Of a DNA stretch of 64,000 bases, positions 62,944 to 64,000 are shown in pieces; position 1 is the first letter of the stretch, and every line of letters begins with the position of its first letter. The notes below the pieces were generated by a model that was not told the origin of the DNA, did not search any database, and saw nothing but the letters and a program-made list of their open reading frames with translations. This DNA is from Maribacter arenosus (lineage in GTDB: Bacteria > Bacteroidota > Bacteroidia > Flavobacteriales > Flavobacteriaceae): the NCBI RefSeq assembly GCF_014610845.1, contig NZ_JABTCG010000001.1, positions 558,001 to 622,000 of the forward strand, read 5' to 3'. Position numbers and translations under genes: made by a program.

Positions 62944-64000
62944 TATTCTATAATTTGCCCATGGGTTTTTTGAATTAGGAACCCCAAAAGGTTTTTTGAA
63001 CTCCCTACCATTCTTACACCAACCTCAAAATACCTTTTTCCCAGTAATAAATATTGTAGTTTTCTTCCATACCACAATCTCTGTTTAAAAGTTCTATTCC
63101 AAACTTTCGCATAGTCATGCTCCATTTGTGAGCGGCTGTATGCGGCTTTACCAAAATATTCGCCTATAACCGTTGAAGCAAGTTTAGCACTATGGATGGC
63201 CATCGCCATGCCATTACCGCAAAGCGGGTGAATGAGTCCTGCTGTGTCACCACACATCAAGATATTGTTGACAACAGGCGATTTCTTTTGAAATGAAATT
63301 TGGGCGATGGTTTTGGGACTGTCAAATACGGGTTGGGCTTCGTTCAGGAATTGTTTCAAAAACTTGTTTTCAGCTACTACATTTTGATTGAACTTCGCAA
63401 TATCATTATATCTTTTAAAACTCTGGTAATTGGCCAAGTAGCAAAAGTTAACCGCACCGCTCTCGGTTCTTGATAGGCCTCCATATCCACCTTCGAAGTT
63501 ATGAAGTGCGACCAAGTTCTGTGGAAAACTTGGATGGTAAAAGTGCCCTTTGACTGCCAACCAAGCATTTTTCTTAAAACTAAAATCACGCCCTAGGGAT
63601 TTGTCTAAAACCGACCGTTTGCCATATGCGCCAATGACCACTTTGGCATAAAACATTTTATTACCGGCCTTAATATTAAATCGGTCGTTTTTATATTCAA
63701 CTTCGGTCACTTTCAAAAAGTTGCATGAAACGCCCTGTTCAATCGCTTTTTGGTACAACAGGTTGTCGAAGGCATATCGGCTCATGCCCATACCCCCTAA
63801 AGGCAATCGGGCCACTGCCTTATACCCATTGACCGTACTTATTTCGAAGTCGGTAATTTCAACGGCACCTTCTGCTGATAGATCTATTCCCAATCGTTTT
63901 AAGTACGGACGTACTTCATTGGAAATATATTCCCCACAAACCTTATGATGAGGATAGGTATTGGTTTCAAAAAGAACCACTTCGTACCCCTGGCAGGATA
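62943..64000 (-). CDS. FAD-dependent oxidoreductase (GGR/monooxygenase-like), 5' end outside window
   Basis: The open frame continues to the right edge, so the start is not in the window. The GTG at 63980 is internal: no GxGxxG FAD motif precedes it, and the codons before it (SCQGYEVV) are in frame. Visible features include the FETNTYPHHKVCGEYIS segment typical of geranylgeranyl-reductase-like flavoproteins, GAYGKRSVLD, and the second FAD motif ILMCGDTAGLIHPLCGNGMAMA. In phenolic-lipid clusters a flavoprotein often hydroxylates or oxidises the ring, so an oxidation step is inferred. Confidence 0.85.
   Translation of the reverse strand, partial: SCQGYEVVLFETNTYPHHKVCGEYISNEVRPYLKRLGIDLSAEGAVEITDFEISTVNGYKAVARLPLGGMGMSRYAFDNLLYQKAIEQGVSCNFLKVTEVEYKNDRFNIKAGNKMFYAKVVIGAYGKRSVLDKSLGRDFSFKKNAWLAVKGHFYHPSFPQNLVALHNFEGGYGGLSRTESGAVNFCYLANYQSFKRYNDIAKFNQNVVAENKFLKQFLNEAQPVFDSPKTIAQISFQKKSPVVNNILMCGDTAGLIHPLCGNGMAMAIHSAKLASTVIGEYFGKAAYSRSQMEHDYAKVWNRTFKQRLWYGRKLQYLLLGKRYFEVGVRMVGSSKNLLGFLIQKTHGQIIE

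Noticed and set aside
1-64000. CRISPR arrays, tRNA or rRNA genes, IS elements and integrases
   Set aside because: No regular spaced repeats, cloverleaf-like sequences, transposase or integrase motifs were seen in the intergenic regions I read.

Overview
The window looks like chromosomal DNA of a marine Flavobacteriaceae member (Maribacter/Zobellia/Arenibacter-like). This is inferred from A+T-rich intergenic DNA, promoters of the Bacteroidetes TAnnTTTG type, near absence of Shine-Dalgarno sequences, lipoproteins with an acidic/lysine stretch after the lipid Cys, DUF5916 and FISUMP proteins, a short (about 287 aa) primary sigma factor and a Cys-pair Crp/Fnr regulator. No tRNA, rRNA, CRISPR array, IS element or prophage gene was seen.

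Region 1 (1-12234) is a periplasmic sulfur-metabolism island. A multiheme cytochrome c with at least 11 CXXCH sites, cut by the left edge, is divergent from a seven-gene operon: Tat-exported Psr/Phs-type molybdoenzyme, 4x[4Fe-4S] protein, NrfD-type membrane anchor, a split YeeE/YedE (TsuA-like) sulfur transporter in two genes, and two membrane-anchored rhodanese-fold proteins. Both rhodanese-like proteins lack the catalytic Cys, and each carries its only Cys as the last residue of an identical KKKKRKPEGGC tail. A second operon encodes two twin-rhodanese proteins and a porin, followed by a Crp/Fnr regulator. Two distinct palindromic sites recur in both operon promoters with a strikingly fixed geometry. 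I regard this island as the most interesting system in the window.

Region 2 (12380-24351) is mixed: an EamA exporter, an internally duplicated VKAI-repeat lipoprotein, an MBL-fold hydrolase, a SnoaL-like protein, a cold-shock protein, a GerW/YtfJ-like pair, a tandem array of microproteins (19071-19678, three clearly paralogous 37-residue peptides), a divergent EF-G-like GTPase and a DUF5916 outer-membrane protein.

Region 3 (24492-32424) is a carbohydrate-oxidation block. A GntR regulator with a FadR-type operator faces away from a minus-strand series: XdhC, MocA-like nucleotidyltransferase, amidohydrolase, GMC oxidoreductase, Gfo/Idh/MocA dehydrogenase, gluconate-dehydrogenase subunit-3-like protein and a NagB-like deaminase.

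Region 4 (32647-58219) holds envelope and housekeeping genes: a VWA lipoprotein, a 55-aa membrane microprotein, a four-gene peptidase/amidase/3D-domain/cytochrome-FG-GAP set, two serine beta-lactamase-like hydrolases, MenB, a CPA2 antiporter, a FISUMP lipoprotein, a GH3 glycosidase, a glycosyltransferase, an SF2 helicase, a 2-hydroxyacid dehydrogenase, the primary sigma factor, small secreted proteins and TerC.

Region 5 (58282-64000, cut by the right edge) is a type III polyketide synthase cluster on the minus strand. FAD oxidoreductase, methyltransferase and type III PKS are followed by FabL-like enoyl reductase, FabZ-like dehydratase, KAS and ACP. The layout suggests a dedicated type II fatty-acid module that supplies an acyl starter to the PKS, with later methylation and oxidation (alkylresorcinol/alkylpyrone or quinone lipid).
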